From NCBI RefSeq assembly GCF_000740675.1, contig NZ_JPXI01000037.1, forward strand, positions 186,001 to 250,000: a DNA stretch of 64,000 nt. Reading direction: 5' to 3'. Positions 29,101 through 39,800 of this stretch are shown here, one piece after another. The stretch comes from Massilia sp. BSC265 (GTDB lineage Bacteria > Pseudomonadota > Gammaproteobacteria > Burkholderiales > Burkholderiaceae_D). How positions within the stretch are numbered: position 1 is the first letter of the stretch; the number at the start of each line of letters is the position of its first letter. The notes beneath the pieces are model-generated. The model was not told the origin of the DNA. It ran no database searches and was given only the letters and a program-made list of their open reading frames with translations. A program made the position numbers and the translations under genes.

Positions 29101-31137
29101 ATGCATACCTTGTTACTCCGCTCGCTGCGCGGCGCAGCACTCGCTTCTGCGCTTGTATTCGCCTGCACCCTGCCGGCTCATGCCGATGCGCAGGCCCAGG
29201 CCGCACTGCCGCCCATTGCCAGCTTCTTCGGCAATTCCTCCTTCGGCGGCGCCGTGCTGTCGCCGGACGCCAAATTCCTGGCCGTGCGCCTGGGCGCCCC
29301 GGGCAAGCGCGACTCCCTGGCGGTGGTCGACCTGTCGAACAACAGCGCCAAGGTCATCGCCTCGTACGACAATGCGGACGTCGGCGATATCCGCTGGATC
29401 AACAACGAACGCCTGGTCTTCACCACACAGGAAAAGAACGTCGGCCTCGGCAACAAGCGCTACGCGCCCGGCCTGTATGCGATCAATCGCGACGGCCAGA
29501 AATTCGTCGAACTGGCAGATCGCACCGGCTTTGGCAGTACGCACGGCACCCGGACCACCCGCAAGGTCCTGCCCTGGCATACCTACCTGCTCCCCCAGGC
29601 CGGCACGCGCGACTCCGACTACGTATACGTCACCAGCCCGAATTTCGATACCGCCGGCGAAGTGCGCAGCGTCGACCTGCTGCGCCTGAACACCTTGACC
29701 GGCTTTACCCAGACCGTGCCGCGGCCGGGCAACGTGCAGGGCTGGATGCTCGACCACAAGGGCGAGCCGCGCCTGGCATCCAGCTTCGAGAAGGACACGG
29801 TCACGCTGCATTACCGCGATCCGGACAGCGGCGCCTGGCGCGTGCTGGCCAGCTATCCGGCCTACGGCGACGGTAGCAAGGCGCTGCAGCCGCTCGGCTT
29901 CACCCCGGAAGGAAACCTGTACGTGCTGGCGCGCAGCGGCGGACGCGATACGACTTCGCTCCACGTCTTCGATATCGCCAGCGGCAAGATCGACCCGCAG
30001 CCGCTGGTAGTGACCACGGGCTTCGACTTCGACGGCGGCCTGATCGTCAACCGCGACAAGGTACTGGGCATGCGCTTCCGCACCGATGCGGTATCGAACG
30101 AATGGTTCGATCCGGGCATGAAGGCGGTGCAAGCCGAGTTGGACAAGCTGCTGCCCGCCACCATCAACATGGTCACCGTACCGGCCAAGAGCGAATCGCC
30201 ATGGGTGCTGGTGTGGTCCTATTCAGATGTCATCCCCGGCACCTATTCGCTGTACAACATCCAGACCAGGCAGCTGAACAAGATTGCCGATGTCAAGCCG
30301 GACATCAAGCCGTCCCAGATGGGCCGCCAGCAGTTCCTGCGCTACAAGGCGCGCGATGGCCTCGAGATCCCGGCCCTGCTCACCCTGCCGCCCGGGGGCG
30401 CGAAGAAGAACCTGCCAATGGTGATACTGGTGCACGGCGGCCCTTACATGCGCGGCGCATCATGGGGTTGGCACCCGGTGTCGCAGTTCCTGGCTTCGCG
30501 CGGCTACGCCGTGCTGGAACCTGAATTCCGAGGCAGCCTGGGCTTCGGCATCAAGCACTTCAAGGCCGGCTTCAAGCAGTGGGGCCTGGCGATGCAGGAC
30601 GACATTGCCGACGGCGTACGCTGGGCGGTCGGCCAGGGCATCGCCGACGGGTCGCGCGTATGCATCGCCGGCGCCAGCTACGGCGGCTACGCCACCCTGA
30701 TGGGACTGGTGAAAGACCCGGACCTGTACAAGTGCGGCGTCAACTGGGTAGGCGTCACCGACATCAATCTGCTGTACAACGGCGGCTGGAGCTTCACCAA
30801 CGACACCTCGGACGAGTACAAGGCCTACGGCATGCCGGAAATGATCGGCGACCCCGTCAAGGACGCGGCCCAGTTCCAGGCCACCTCGCCGCTCCGGCAG
30901 GCGGCCCGCATCACCCAGCCGGTGCTGCTGGCCTACGGCGGCGTCGACCGGCGCGTGCCCATCAACCACGGCACCGAATTCCGCAATGCGCTTCGACAGA
31001 CCAACAAGAACGTCGAATGGGTCGACTATCCGGAAGAAGGCCACGGCTTCGCGCTGGAGAAGAACAACTTCGACTTCTGGGGCCGGGTCGAGCGCTTCCT
31101 CGACAAGCACATTGGCCCGGGTGCAGCGAACAAGTAG
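29101..31137 (+). CDS. Secreted S9 family (prolyl oligopeptidase) peptidase
   Basis: A 678-residue exported serine peptidase. The signal peptide (about 1-29) ends in AHA before DAQAQ. A beta-propeller (about 45-400) precedes an alpha/beta hydrolase domain with the triad Ser526 (GASYGG), Asp616 (YGGVDRR) and His648 (EEGHGF). HGGPYMRGASWGWHPVSQFLASRGY near 445 is the oxyanion region. It belongs to the acylaminoacyl-peptidase/dipeptidyl-peptidase group found in peptide-degrading environmental bacteria. ATG at 29101 was chosen for the signal peptide; the frame is open upstream. A degraded paralogue lies directly downstream. Confidence 0.92.
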   Translation: MHTLLLRSLRGAALASALVFACTLPAHADAQAQAALPPIASFFGNSSFGGAVLSPDAKFLAVRLGAPGKRDSLAVVDLSNNSAKVIASYDNADVGDIRWINNERLVFTTQEKNVGLGNKRYAPGLYAINRDGQKFVELADRTGFGSTHGTRTTRKVLPWHTYLLPQAGTRDSDYVYVTSPNFDTAGEVRSVDLLRLNTLTGFTQTVPRPGNVQGWMLDHKGEPRLASSFEKDTVTLHYRDPDSGAWRVLASYPAYGDGSKALQPLGFTPEGNLYVLARSGGRDTTSLHVFDIASGKIDPQPLVVTTGFDFDGGLIVNRDKVLGMRFRTDAVSNEWFDPGMKAVQAELDKLLPATINMVTVPAKSESPWVLVWSYSDVIPGTYSLYNIQTRQLNKIADVKPDIKPSQMGRQQFLRYKARDGLEIPALLTLPPGGAKKNLPMVILVHGGPYMRGASWGWHPVSQFLASRGYAVLEPEFRGSLGFGIKHFKAGFKQWGLAMQDDIADGVRWAVGQGIADGSRVCIAGASYGGYATLMGLVKDPDLYKCGVNWVGVTDINLLYNGGWSFTNDTSDEYKAYGMPEMIGDPVKDAAQFQATSPLRQAARITQPVLLAYGGVDRRVPINHGTEFRNALRQTNKNVEWVDYPEEGHGFALEKNNFDFWGRVERFLDKHIGPGAANK

Positions 31138-31149
31138 CACAATCGCGAC

Positions 31150-31621
31150 ATCCCACCTACGGCGACCAGCGCGAGGCGTTCATGCCGGTCGGCTTCGGTC
31201 CCGGCGGCACCCTCGACGTCGAGGCGCATGCCGGTCGGGATACCTCCTCGCTGCACACCGTCGACCTTGCCACCGGCAAGCTCAATCCGGAGGCGCTGGT
31301 GAGCACTCCCGGTTACGACTTTACCGGCGAACTGGTCACGGGCGCGGCAAGCTGCTGCCGCACACCGTCAACCTGATCGCCGATCGAGCAGGCGGCCCGC
31401 ATCACGCAGCCGGTGCTGTTGGCGTATGGGGCGGTCGACCAGCGGGTGCCGCTCTACCATGGCAACAAGTTCCGCGATGCGGTCACACCCATAACAGCCA
31501 GGTCGAGTGGGTGGTGTATCCGGATGAGGGGCATGGCTGGTCGAAGGTCGCGACCAGGGCCGATTTCTGGGGACGCGTGGAGAAGTTCCTGGGCAAGTAC
31601 ATCGGTAACGGGGCTGTGCGA
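31150..31621 (+). pseudogene. Remnant of a second S9 peptidase gene
   Basis: Fragments paralogous to the intact gene occur in order but in shifting frames. A propeller piece (YGDQREAFMPVGFGPGG to STPGYDFTGELV) is followed by KLLPHTVNLIAD, then by QAARITQPVLLAYGAVDQRVPLYHGNKFRDAV, then in another frame by VEWVVYPDEGHGW and FWGRVEKFLGKYIGNGA. The signal peptide, most of the propeller and the catalytic Ser region are gone; the Asp and His segments survive. Several internal deletions and at least two frameshifts are needed, so it cannot be functional. It ends next to the bidirectional terminator. Confidence 0.88.
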
Positions 31622-31638
31622 TACGCCTCAATGCAGAC

Positions 31639-31667
31639 AAAAACGGGCGCCGCGCGGCGCCCGTTTT
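31639..31667. terminator. Bidirectional intrinsic terminator
   Basis: A perfect 28-base palindrome with a GC-rich core (CGGGCGCCG arms) flanked by four A residues on the left and four T residues on the right, so it works on both strands. It separates the S9 peptidase region (plus) from purM (minus). Confidence 0.93.
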
Positions 31668-31688
31668 CGCATGCCCGGAAAACCGCCC

Positions 31689-32732
<1,044 letters not shown>

Positions 32733-32873
32733 GGTATTTGGCAGCGGAGGCGGTAAAATAGGGGGCGGCAGACCGTCAAACCTTGGTCAATCCGCTATTT
32801 TAGCAAAACGGCCCCTTTCCAACCCGTTTCTGCCCTTTTCGTTGGCAAAACCGCAAAGATAACAAGAACACGC

Positions 32874-33095
32874 ATGCCATTTTTCCTGAGCCCGGAGCAA
32901 AAACAATCCGCATTCTGGTTGGCGCTCGGGCTGATGGTGGCGCTGCTGTTGTACACCCTCGGGCCGATCCTCCCCCCTTTCATGTTCGTGGCGGCCGTTC
33001 CGGTCGTGCTAGCGAGGGTGCGCGTGGCGGTGCTGGAAGCGGTTTGCCGCTACGCGCGGTCCCACTACCTGGGCAGCAGCTTTTATAATGCCTGA
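32874..33095 (+). pseudogene. Probable in-frame deletion remnant of an AI-2E family transporter
   Basis: A 73-residue open frame. Its first 45 residues (MPFFLSPEQKQSAFWLALGL... then a helix ending PPFMF) look like the start of a PerM/AI-2E family transporter, normally about 350 residues. Its last 28 (ending HYLGSSFYNA) look like the usual C-terminal tail of the same family. The roughly 280 residues between are missing, without a frameshift. In related genomes the transporter lies between purM and hda, as here. Recognition is from memory of the family, so it remains possible that this is an intact small membrane protein. Confidence 0.6.
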
Positions 33096-33126
33096 CGTAT
33101 GCTTTATTTAACATGATCCCGACGCC

Positions 33127-33810
33127 ATGAAACAGCTGGTGCTCGATTTAGGCGCCGAACCGGCGCACAGCCTCGACACCTTCCAGGTGGGCGAGAATGC
33201 CGAGCTGGCGCACCTGATGCACCAGTTCGCGCAACGTGCTTCGCGCGAGCATTTCGCCTACCTGTGGGGCGACACCGGCGCCGGCAAGACCCATTTGTTG
33301 CAGGCGCTGGCGGCCAGCCCGGCCTCGCGCTACATCCCTTTCGATGCGCCGGAAAACCAGTTCGTGCACAGCCCGGACGTCACGCTCTATCTGCTGGACG
33401 ACTGCGACCGCCTCTCGCCGCAGCGCCAGATCGACGCCTTCGCCCTGTTCAACCAGATCCGCGAGCACGGCGCCTACATGGTCAGCACCGGGCCGGTGCC
33501 ACCGGCGGTGCTGGGAGTGCGCGAAGACCTGCGCACGCGCATGGGCTGGGGCCTGGTGTACCAGATCAAGGGCCTGTCGGACGACGAGAAGATCGCTGCC
33601 CTGACCCAGGCGGCCGAAGCGCGCGGTTTGACGCTGTCGGCCAGCGTGTTACCCTATTTGTTGTCTCACTTCAAGCGCGACATGCGGTCGCTGGCGACGA
33701 TGCTGGACGCCCTCGACCAGTATTCGCTCGAGACCCAGCGCCCGGTCACCCTGCCGCTGCTGCGTGATTTATTGCTGCAAGAAAACCAGCAGTCGGAAAC
33801 CAAAGAATGA
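33127..33810 (+). CDS. hda: DnaA regulatory inactivator Hda
   Basis: A 227-residue AAA+ protein related to DnaA domain III. Together with the DNA-loaded sliding clamp it stimulates hydrolysis of DnaA-bound ATP and prevents re-initiation. The N-terminal QLVLDL fits the clamp-binding motif. Walker A is WGDTGAGKTH, Walker B LYLLDDCDR, and the arginine finger/sensor region is near LRTRMGWGLVY. Length matches Hda. The stop overlaps the next start by 4 bases (ATGA). Confidence 0.93.
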   Translation: MKQLVLDLGAEPAHSLDTFQVGENAELAHLMHQFAQRASREHFAYLWGDTGAGKTHLLQALAASPASRYIPFDAPENQFVHSPDVTLYLLDDCDRLSPQRQIDAFALFNQIREHGAYMVSTGPVPPAVLGVREDLRTRMGWGLVYQIKGLSDDEKIAALTQAAEARGLTLSASVLPYLLSHFKRDMRSLATMLDALDQYSLETQRPVTLPLLRDLLLQENQQSETKE

Positions 33811-34481
33811 AAAACCTTGCGCTGTTCGACCTCGACCATACCCTGCTGCCGATCGATTCGGACTATGAATGGGGCGAGTTCCTGGTCCGCATTGGCGCGG
33901 TAGACGAAACCGCCTTCCGCCGCCGTAACGACGAATTCTTCGCCCAGTACCAGGCCGGGGTCCTCGACCCGGTCGAATACCTCGAGTTCGCCCTCGGCAC
34001 CCTGGCTCGCTTCCCGCGCGCCGAGCTGGACGGCCTGTACGCGCGCTACATGGCGGAAGTCATCGAACCGGCCATCAAGCCGAAGGCGCTGGCGCTGGTG
34101 CGCCAGCACCAGGAAGCCGGCGACCTGGTGGCCATCATCACCGCGACCAACTACCACATCACGGCGCCGATCGCGGCGCGCTTTGGCGTGGAGCACCACA
34201 TCGGCGCCGTGCCGGAATATGACGCCGCAGGGAACCTGACCGGCAGGCTGCTCGGCACGCCCACTTCGGGCCCCGGCAAGATCACCCACATGCACGCCTG
34301 GCTGGAGCGCTTGGGTGCGCGCTTCGAGGAGTTCGAAAGCTGCCACTTCTACAGCGATTCGCACAACGACCTGCCCCTGCTGTCGATCGTCAGCCACCCG
34401 GTCGCCACCAACCCGAGCGCCAAGCTCGCCGCCCACGCGCAATCGCAGGGTTGGCCAACTATCCATCTCTTCAATGATTAA
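33807..34481 (+). CDS. HAD-IB family phosphatase
   Basis: A 224-residue HAD hydrolase with nucleophile motif DLDHT (residues 8-12), motif II in the IITATN segment near 110 and motif III YSDSHNDLPLL near 190. It resembles the SerB-like/histidinol-phosphatase HAD-IB group (PSPase-like cap with 4-helix insert). Substrate is not certain; histidinol phosphate, phosphoserine and lysophospholipid phosphatases share this layout. It is coupled on both sides: ATGA overlap with hda and an 8-base overlap with pcnB. Confidence 0.88.
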   Translation: MKNLALFDLDHTLLPIDSDYEWGEFLVRIGAVDETAFRRRNDEFFAQYQAGVLDPVEYLEFALGTLARFPRAELDGLYARYMAEVIEPAIKPKALALVRQHQEAGDLVAIITATNYHITAPIAARFGVEHHIGAVPEYDAAGNLTGRLLGTPTSGPGKITHMHAWLERLGARFEEFESCHFYSDSHNDLPLLSIVSHPVATNPSAKLAAHAQSQGWPTIHLFND

Positions 34482-35874
34482 GAAATTCATCCGCAAGATC
34501 CTGGGCGTCAAGGAAGACGGCCGTGACCCGACCCAACCGGTGATCCTGGGTCCTGAAGAGCACAAGATCGACCCGCGCAACGTCTCGCGCAATGCGGTCA
34601 CGGTCACCCAGACCCTGCAGGAAGCCGGCTTCAAGGCCTTCGTCGTCGGCGGCGCCGTGCGCGACCTGCTGCTGGGTGTAAAGCCAAAGGACTTCGACAT
34701 CGCCACCGACGCCACGCCCGAGCAGGTCAAGCGCCTGTTCCGGCGTGCCTTCATCATCGGGCGCCGCTTCCAGATCGTGCACGTGATGTTCGGCCAGGAC
34801 CTGCTGGAAGTGACCACCTTCCGCGGCAACGGCAGCGACAACGCCCCGAAGGACGAGCATGGCCGCGTCCTGCGCGACAACAACTTCGGCCCGCAGCACG
34901 AGGACGCGGCGCGCCGCGACTTCACCATCAACGCCATGTACTACGACCCGGCCACCCAGACGGTGCTGGATTACCACGGCGGCATCGAGGACATCCGCGC
35001 CAAGACCCTGCGCATCATCGGCATGCCGGAAGCGCGCTACCGCGAAGACCCGGTGCGCATGCTGCGCGTGGTGCGCTTCGCGGCGAAACTCGGCTTCACC
35101 ATCGAGCCGACCACGCGCGCCCCGATCCCCGTCATGGCTCCGCTGATCGACAACGTGCCGGCCGCGCGCGTGTTCGACGAGATGCTCAAGCTCCTGCTGT
35201 CGGGACACGCGCTGGCCTGCCTGAAGGAGCTGCGCTCGGCCGGTTTGCACCACGGTTTGCTGCCGCTGCTGGACGTCGTTTTGGAACAGCCGATCGGCAT
35301 GAAGTTCGTCACCCTGGCGCTGGAATCGACCGACGGCCGCGTCAAGGCCGGCAAGGGCGTATCGCCGGGCTTCCTGTTCGCGTCGCTGCTGTGGCACCAG
35401 GTGCTGGAGAAATGGAATGCCTACCGAGCCGCCGGCGAGTCTCCGATCCCGGCCCTGCACCTGGCCGCCGACGACGTGCTGGACACCCAGACCGAGAACC
35501 TGGCCCTGCAGCGCCGCATCGCCACCGACATGCGCGACATCTGGGCGATGCAGCCGCGCTTCGAGCGCCGCACCGGCAAGGCGCCGTACAAGCTGCTCGA
35601 ACACCCGCGCTTCCGCGCCGGCTACGATTTCCTGCTGCTGCGCTGCGAATCGGGCGAGCTGCCGGGCGAGATCGGCGAATGGTGGACCGCGTTCTATGCG
35701 GCCGAAGGCGGCGAGCGCGAAGCTCTGCTGGCGGCCGCCAATGCCCGTCCCCGCGACGGCGAATCGGGCCAGAAGCGCAAGCGCCCGCCGCGCCGTGGTC
35801 CGCGCCGCCGCAACGAGGGTGAAGGCGATCAGGCACCCGCGACAAATTCGGCACGGGGCGGCGGCGAGGAATGA
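34474..35874 (+). CDS. pcnB: Poly(A) polymerase I
   Basis: A 466-residue class II nucleotidyltransferase that adds poly(A) tails to RNA and promotes decay. The active site is FVVGGAVRDLLLG with DFDIATDA (catalytic Asp pair) near residues 75-90; RREDFTIN-like RRDFTINAMYYD follows. The poly(A) polymerase rather than CCA-enzyme identity is supported by the N-terminal extension, by the LFRRAFIIGRRFQIVHV segment, and by the highly basic Arg/Lys-rich C-terminal tail (KRKRPPRRGPRRR). It overlaps the HAD gene by 8 bases and folK by 4. Confidence 0.95.
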   Translation: MIKKFIRKILGVKEDGRDPTQPVILGPEEHKIDPRNVSRNAVTVTQTLQEAGFKAFVVGGAVRDLLLGVKPKDFDIATDATPEQVKRLFRRAFIIGRRFQIVHVMFGQDLLEVTTFRGNGSDNAPKDEHGRVLRDNNFGPQHEDAARRDFTINAMYYDPATQTVLDYHGGIEDIRAKTLRIIGMPEARYREDPVRMLRVVRFAAKLGFTIEPTTRAPIPVMAPLIDNVPAARVFDEMLKLLLSGHALACLKELRSAGLHHGLLPLLDVVLEQPIGMKFVTLALESTDGRVKAGKGVSPGFLFASLLWHQVLEKWNAYRAAGESPIPALHLAADDVLDTQTENLALQRRIATDMRDIWAMQPRFERRTGKAPYKLLEHPRFRAGYDFLLLRCESGELPGEIGEWWTAFYAAEGGEREALLAAANARPRDGESGQKRKRPPRRGPRRRNEGEGDQAPATNSARGGGEE

Positions 35875-36344
35875 TCGCCTACGTCGGCATCGGCGCCAAC
35901 CTGGGCGACGCCCGGGCCAACGTGCTCGACGCGCTGCGCCGGCTTGCCCTGCTGGACGGCACCATGGTGATCGAGACGTCGGGCCTGTACCGCACCGCGC
36001 CGGTCGACTCCAGCGGGCCCGACTACATCAATGCGGTCGCCTGCATCGACACCAGCTTCGATCCGCACCAGCTGCTGGCGGCGTTGCAGGACATCGAACA
36101 GGCGCACGGCCGCGAACGCCCCTACCGCAATGCGCCGCGCACGCTCGACCTCGACCTGCTGCTGTACGGCGACCAGCAGATCGCTACCGACACCTTGACG
36201 GTGCCGCACCCGCGCATGCACGAGCGCGGCTTCGTGATGGCGCCGCTGGGCGAGATCGCGCCCGATCTCGTGATTCCCGGCCTGGGTGCCGTCCACGACT
36301 ACCTGCCGCTGGTCGCCAGCCAGGCCGTCGAGAAGATCGGCTGA
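35871..36344 (+). CDS. folK: 2-amino-4-hydroxy-6-hydroxymethyldihydropteridine pyrophosphokinase
   Basis: A 157-residue HPPK of folate synthesis, transferring pyrophosphate from ATP to hydroxymethyldihydropterin. Signatures are YVGIGANLGD, TSGLYRTAPVD, ERPYRNAPRTLDLDLLLYG (Mg2+ Asp pair) and PHPRMHERGFVMAPL. The ATG overlaps the pcnB stop (ATGA); pcnB-folK linkage is widespread in proteobacteria. Confidence 0.97.
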   Translation: MIAYVGIGANLGDARANVLDALRRLALLDGTMVIETSGLYRTAPVDSSGPDYINAVACIDTSFDPHQLLAALQDIEQAHGRERPYRNAPRTLDLDLLLYGDQQIATDTLTVPHPRMHERGFVMAPLGEIAPDLVIPGLGAVHDYLPLVASQAVEKIG

Positions 36345-36354
36345 CGTCCAGCCG

Positions 36355-36690
36355 ATGACCACCTTCCTGCTGCTCGCCGCCTCGAACATCTTCATGACGA
36401 TCGCCTGGTACTGGCACCTGAAGGGCGGCATGCACAAGCCCCTGCTCACCGTCATCGTGATCAGCTGGGGCATCGCCTTCGTCGAATACTGCCTCGCCGT
36501 CCCGGCCAACCGCATCGGCTTCGCCAGCGGCTGGAGCGCCGGCCAGCTGAAAGTCATGCAGGAGGCGATCGCCCTGGTCGTGTTCGGCGTCTTCATGGTG
36601 ACCGTCCTCGGCGAACCGGTCTCGTGGCGCCACCTCGGCGCTTTTGTCTGCATCATGGCGGCTGTGGGTTTCCTGTTTGTCGGCAAATAG
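36355..36690 (+). CDS. DUF486 / DMT family small membrane protein
   Basis: A 111-residue protein with four predicted helices, of the DUF486 family related to small multidrug-type transporters. Recognised by the segments IFMTIAWYWHLKG, ISWGIAFVEYCLAVPANRIG and QLKVMQEAIALVVFGVFMV. The start ATG is 11 bases after folK, so it is probably read from the same transcript. Substrate unknown. Confidence 0.88.
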   Translation: MTTFLLLAASNIFMTIAWYWHLKGGMHKPLLTVIVISWGIAFVEYCLAVPANRIGFASGWSAGQLKVMQEAIALVVFGVFMVTVLGEPVSWRHLGAFVCIMAAVGFLFVGK

Positions 36691-36712
36691 CCGACGAATC
36701 GATCGATCATCT

Positions 36713-36734
36713 GATTGTTTCCCCCGAAACAATC
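36713..36734. promoter_or_regulatory. Inverted repeat 1 upstream of TonB receptor
   Basis: GATTGTTTC-CCCC-GAAACAATC, nine perfect base pairs, 23 bases after the DUF486 stop. No U-tract follows, so it could be either a weak terminator for the folK operon or an operator for the receptor. Confidence 0.45.
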
Positions 36735-36765
36735 GTCAATACGATTCATCCTGGATAATCAAGAT

Positions 36766-36783
36766 CAATCGCTTGAGCGATTG
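36766..36783. promoter_or_regulatory. Inverted repeat 2 upstream of TonB receptor (candidate operator)
   Basis: CAATCGCT-TG-AGCGATTG, eight perfect base pairs, 104 bases upstream of the receptor start. The even symmetry and length resemble LacI-family operators, which often control receptors of this subclass. No such regulator is encoded nearby. Confidence 0.45.
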
Positions 36784-36886
36784 GCGCCCGCTGCTCATCA
36801 AGCTCTCCGATCTGCCTGAGAATAAATACGCACAGTGACGCTACGTGACGGCACTGCAGGCAGACTACGATAACTCCGGAGACACT

Positions 36887-39800
36887 ATGAGCCACCCTGA
36901 GCGCCGCCCCCGTCGGCATGCACATCCATTCCCCTTGACCGCCACCGCGCTTGCCGTGGCTGCCCTGTTCGGCCAGGCCCAGGCGCAGGCGCAGTCACAA
37001 GAATCTGCACAGACGCAGCAAGCAGCGCAGGAACAGCCCCCGGCGGACAACACCAGCACCGTGGTCGTGACCGGCTTTCGCGCCAGCCTGAACAGCGCAC
37101 TGAACGTCAAGAAGAACAGCGACGGCATCGTCGACGTCATCAAGGCCGAGGACATCGGCAAGTTCCCGGACGCGAACCTGGCCGAGTCGCTGCAACGCGT
37201 GCCGGGCGTCGCGCTGCAGCGCGGCGACGGCGGCGAGGGCAAGCAGATCAGTGTGCGCGGCCTGAACGCCGGCTTCACCCGCGTGCGCATCAACGGCATC
37301 GAAGCCATCTCGGCCACCGGCGCCTCGGACATCAACGGCAGCACCAACCGCTCGCGCGCCTTTGACTTTTCGGTGTTCGCCGCCGAGCTGTTCAACAGCC
37401 TGGAAGTGCGCAAGACCTCGGAAGCGGCGATCGAGGAAGGCTCGCTGGGCGCCACCGTCGACCTGCGCGCCGCGCGCCCCTTCGACTTCAAGGGCGAGAC
37501 CATCACGGTGAGCGGCCAGCAGGCCTACAACACGCTGGCGCACCGCTCCGCGCCACGCGCCACCGCCCTGTATTCGAACCGTTGGGACACCGGCATCGGC
37601 AAGCTGGGCTTCCTGGTCTCGGGCGCCTATTCGAAGCGCCATGCCACCGAAGAAGGCTACGAGGCGGTGGAAATGCTGTCGGCGAACGCAGACGGCGGCT
37701 TCTGCTCGCCACTGGGCGCCGTCCCCCAGAATCCAGCCAATTCTGCGGTAAAGGGCATCAGCGCCGCCAACTGCGGATTCAACCTGCCGCGCACCTCGAC
37801 CAGCGCCGCCTACAACGACGTGTTCGGCCGCACCGACAATTACGGCGGCACGGTCGCCAACCCGGCGCCGGGATCGGGCGCCTTCCACCCGCGCATCCCG
37901 CGCTACCGCCGCTCGGTGGCCGACTACGAGCGCGCCGGCCTGACCGCGGCCTTCCAGTGGCGCCCGCGCGCCGGCACCGAGCTCAACCTCGACCTGCTGG
38001 GCGGCGACTTCAAGAACGACCGCTACGACAACTACATCTCGGCCATCTCCTTCGGGCGCAGCCTGGCCGCCGCCAACGGCAAGCCGCAGACCTCGATCGT
38101 CGAATCCTCGTTCAACGGCAACGGCAGCTGGGAGTACGGCAGGTTCAACGGCGTGGACATCCGCTCGGAAGGCTTGCTGGACGTGAACAACACGAAGTTC
38201 CGCCAGCACGTGTTCTCGGGTAGCCACAAGCTCACCGACACCATCAAGCTCGACTTCATGAGCGGCATCTCGCGCTCGAACCTCGACTCACCGATGCGCG
38301 CGACCGTGCAGATCGATTCCCCGAACGCCAACGGCTTCGTGTTCGACTTCCGCCAGAACCGCAACGTCCCGACCCTGAACTTCGGCATCGACGTCGCCAA
38401 CCCGAACAACTTCAGCTGGGGTCCGGTCGATCCGGACGGCACCGTGCACGGCCAGTTTGTCGGCCGCAAGCTCCAGACCGGAAACAAGCTCAAGACCAAT
38501 GCCGTCAACGCCAGCTGGGAGCTCAACCAGAACCTGACCCTGCGCTCGGGGCTCTCGATGCGCGAGAACACCTGGACCAACCTCGAGCTGGGCTCGGGCG
38601 CGCCGAACGGCCTGCCCAATCCGCCCGGCTTCCAGATGGGCAGCGTAACGCGCATGATCAGCAATTTCGGCCGTGGCCTGGAAGGCTCGGGCTATCCGAG
38701 CCAGTGGGTGGCGGTCGACCTGGACAAGTTCAGGAAGGTGTGGGACATCGAGTGCCACTGCGCCGCCGTGCCGGGCTCCGAATACCAGCTGCTGACCCAG
38801 TCGAACCGCCGCGTGGTCGAGAAGATCGATGCGCTCTACCTGTCGGCCGATTTCAACTACGACATCGGCCCGGTCACGCTGCGCGGCAACGCCGGCGTGC
38901 GCGCCGCCGAGACCCGCGCCACCGCGGCCGCACTGGTGAACGGCGGCGGCACCCTCACCGAAGTCAGCTTCGACAAGAAGTACCGCGACTACCTGCCGGC
39001 CCTGAACCTGACCGCGCAATTGCCGAACGACGTGTTCCTGCGCTTCTCGGCGGGCAAGACCCTGTCGCGTCCCGAGTACGTCGACCTGGCGCCGTCCGCG
39101 ACGGTCAACGTGCAGGCACAGACCGTCAGCATCGGCAGCCCGGGGCTCGACCCGATCCGCGCCAAGACCTACGACCTGCAGGCCGAGTGGTACTACGACA
39201 AGAATGCGATGGTCTCGGTGGGTTTCTTCCGCAAGGACATCGACACCTATATCCAGCGCATCAGCGAGCGCCTGCCCTACAACAGCCTGGGCCTGCCGGA
39301 TTCGCTGCTCACCGGCGGCGGCTGCTCCTTGAGCGGCGGCACCCCGGCCTGCCCGACGCTGCCGGGCACGGTGGTGACGGTGAGCCGCGCGGCCAATACG
39401 CCGGGCGGCCCGCTCAACGGCTTCGAGTTCAACCTGCAGGCGCCGTTCAACTTCCTGCCAGGGATGTGGAGCAACTTCGGCCTGCTGGCCAACTACACCC
39501 GCGTGAAGTCGACCATCACCTACGTCACACGCACCGCCACCGCCACCCTGCCGGCGCTGACGATGGACGCCAACCTGGTGGGCATGTCGCCGAAGGCCGG
39601 CAACCTGACCCTGTACTACGAAGACCCGAAGTTCAGCGCGCGCATCTCGGCGGCGCACCGCTCGTCCTACCTGTTCAACGTGCTGGGCGACGTGAACGGC
39701 CACGACACCACCTTCGTGGACGCTGCGACCAACCTGGACTTCTCGATGTCGTACAACCTGACGCCGAACCTGCGCGTCAGCCTGGAAGGCTCGAACCTGA

